Shown: piece after piece, positions 19,512 to 20,572 of the stretch
Position numbering within the stretch: position 1 is the stretch's first letter
How the letters are laid out: each line of letters starts with the position of its first letter
Virus record (IMG/VR): IMGVR_UViG_3300048837_000726
Location: 1-20,572 of that record
Source of the DNA: a virus
Length of the DNA: 20,572 nucleotides
Reading direction: 5' to 3' (one strand)
Notes under the pieces: generated by a model
What the model saw: only the letters and a program-made list of their open reading frames with translations
Databases searched by the model: none
What the model was told of the DNA's origin: nothing
Program-made: the position numbers and the translations under genes

Positions 19512-20572
19512 GTTCGCGACCTTCGCCCATCGATCCGCATTTGCAGCGGCTTCGTTGATCTCGCGAATAGAGGCATCCTCAGCCTCTACGCCGAGCCGAT
19601 CCGCTAGCGCCTCGAGATCGGACTGCGCAAGGCTCATCTCTTCCTGAGCGGCCTTCAGGTTGTCCGCAGTCGGTGTTCCGGTGTCGATCTCGCGCGCAAG
19701 TGTTTTCTGCGCGGCATCGAGCGCACCACGAACGTCTGCGGCATCGGCTTGGGGGTTGATCGGGGTGTCAAGCGCCCCATTGACGACCGCCTGCTTGAGT
19801 GCGGTCTCTCGCTGAATCGGGGTGGCAGCGATTAGCTGCTCTTCTGGTCCGAGTCCTCTTCCATCACCGCCTTGTTCAGGGCCTCGACCCACGCTCTGCC
19901 GAGCCGATCGGCCTCCGCGTTGCGGAGCGCCGTTTCCTTTTGTGCCTCGGTAGATGGCGTCTGTAATGGCGCCTGACTTGTAGGCTGCTTCAAGGGCTGC
20001 ATCTAACTCTCCTACCACCGCATTGTAATCTAACCGGGGTAGCGCTTCCACACTGGACAAACGGGCATTCCCCTTGCCGTGACTGTTATCAATGACTTGG
20101 ATGCGAACCCGAGAATCATCTGCGTACTTTTGACTTAATTCACGTACCGTATCCAATGATCCGACGTGCGTCTTGGCGTGTTCTTCCAGCGGAACCGTGC
20201 GCCCCATTCGCTTCGCGCGAGGTAACGCGCCGTTCACCAGCGCATCCACTGGGTGGCGATACGTGTAAACGATGTCGACATTGCGACCTGATGCCAGTGC
20301 TTGCTCAATCTTTTTCACCGAGCTTTGCAGCCCGTTCAGGTTGGTGTCGTAGATAATCCGTGCATCACGGATATCAGCATTGGACTTCGCGAGCATGTCG
20401 AGGCCCGTGGTCTTTCCGGCACCTGTTCCGCCGCCAGAGAAGATCACGCGCTCGTTCGGTTGTGCTGGTTCAGCAAGGCGCCGCTCGTAAATCTGCTCCA
20501 CCAGGTACGAAGCGGGCTCATGAACTGCAGCAGATCGAGTTCTGTCAGCGCGGTAGTCCGCGGACAGTTCGC
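19479..20572 (-). CDS. Zeta-toxin-like P-loop protein, C-terminal part of a larger gene
   Basis: The frame is open to the right edge, so the gene starts outside the window; GTG 20499-20501 is not needed as a start. A Walker A motif is clear (SGGGTGAGKTTGLDML), followed by IIYDTNLNGLQSSVKKI and VDIVYTYRHPVDALVNGAL, as in zeta-toxin/phosphotransferase-like kinases. Next come a Gly/Arg-rich linker (APQRGGRSARQS) and a helical C-terminal region (GALDAAQKTLAREI, EMSLAQSDLEALADRLGV). Such domains occur inside large polyvalent phage proteins delivered into the host. No antitoxin gene is seen beside it. The substrate is unknown. Confidence 0.65.
   Translation of the reverse strand, partial: ELSADYRADRTRSAAVHEPASYLVEQIYERRLAEPAQPNERVIFSGGGTGAGKTTGLDMLAKSNADIRDARIIYDTNLNGLQSSVKKIEQALASGRNVDIVYTYRHPVDALVNGALPRAKRMGRTVPLEEHAKTHVGSLDTVRELSQKYADDSRVRIQVIDNSHGKGNARLSSVEALPRLDYNAVVGELDAALEAAYKSGAITDAIYRGTKGNGAPQRGGRSARQSVGRGPEQGGDGRGLGPEEQLIAATPIQRETALKQAVVNGALDTPINPQADAADVRGALDAAQKTLAREIDTGTPTADNLKAAQEEMSLAQSDLEALADRLGVEAEDASIREINEAAANADRWAKVANLATVCLVRGG

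Overview
The window is part of a temperate phage genome of a GC-rich proteobacterium, probably beta or gamma by the style of its phage genes. Only phage-type genes are visible. The short tRNA/tmRNA 3'-end fragment at 12379-12404 has phage genes on both sides, which is what an attP site in a non-integrated genome looks like; two prophages in tandem would look the same. The large internal virion protein and the beta-helix tailspike suggest a podovirus-like virion.

Left part (1-8807, all + strand): one dense early operon in which most genes overlap by 4 bases (ATGA/GTGA). It starts with the end of a nonapeptide-repeat protein, then small unknown genes, then a recombination module (ERF annealing protein, YqaJ/lambda-type exonuclease, a small protein with an SSB-like acidic tip, a DUF1367 protein, a Ref-like RecA-dependent nuclease). 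More small genes follow, then a second, different recombination module (RecT-like protein, second PD-(D/E)XK nuclease, coiled-coil protein, acidic-tailed protein, and a protein with beta-clamp-like motifs).

Centre (8819-10632): a diversity-generating retroelement (DGR). It holds a DUF1566-type target gene with a C-terminal variable repeat (VR 9140-9244), an Avd gene, a template repeat (TR 9753-9857) and a reverse transcriptase gene that breaks off before any catalytic motif. VR and TR differ at four of 105 positions, and all four are TR adenines read as T. The cassette has therefore been active but looks broken in cis now. A small, probably frameshifted gene follows, then two small unknown genes, a candidate excisionase and a tyrosine integrase ending at 12363, next to attP.

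Right part (12512-20572, mostly - strand, running toward attP): the lysis and virion cassette, read from right to left as a zeta-toxin-like P-loop protein (cut by the window edge), an 840-residue ejection-type protein, a tailspike, a small membrane protein, a T4-type endolysin, a holin candidate, a lipoprotein and a 68-residue protein. Two + strand insertions break this block: a moron-like pair (exported protein plus two-helix membrane protein) with a good sigma-70-like promoter, and a single HTH-domain gene.

No intergenic stretch exceeds 300 bases; the longest are the TR region (9701-9855) and attP (12364-12511).
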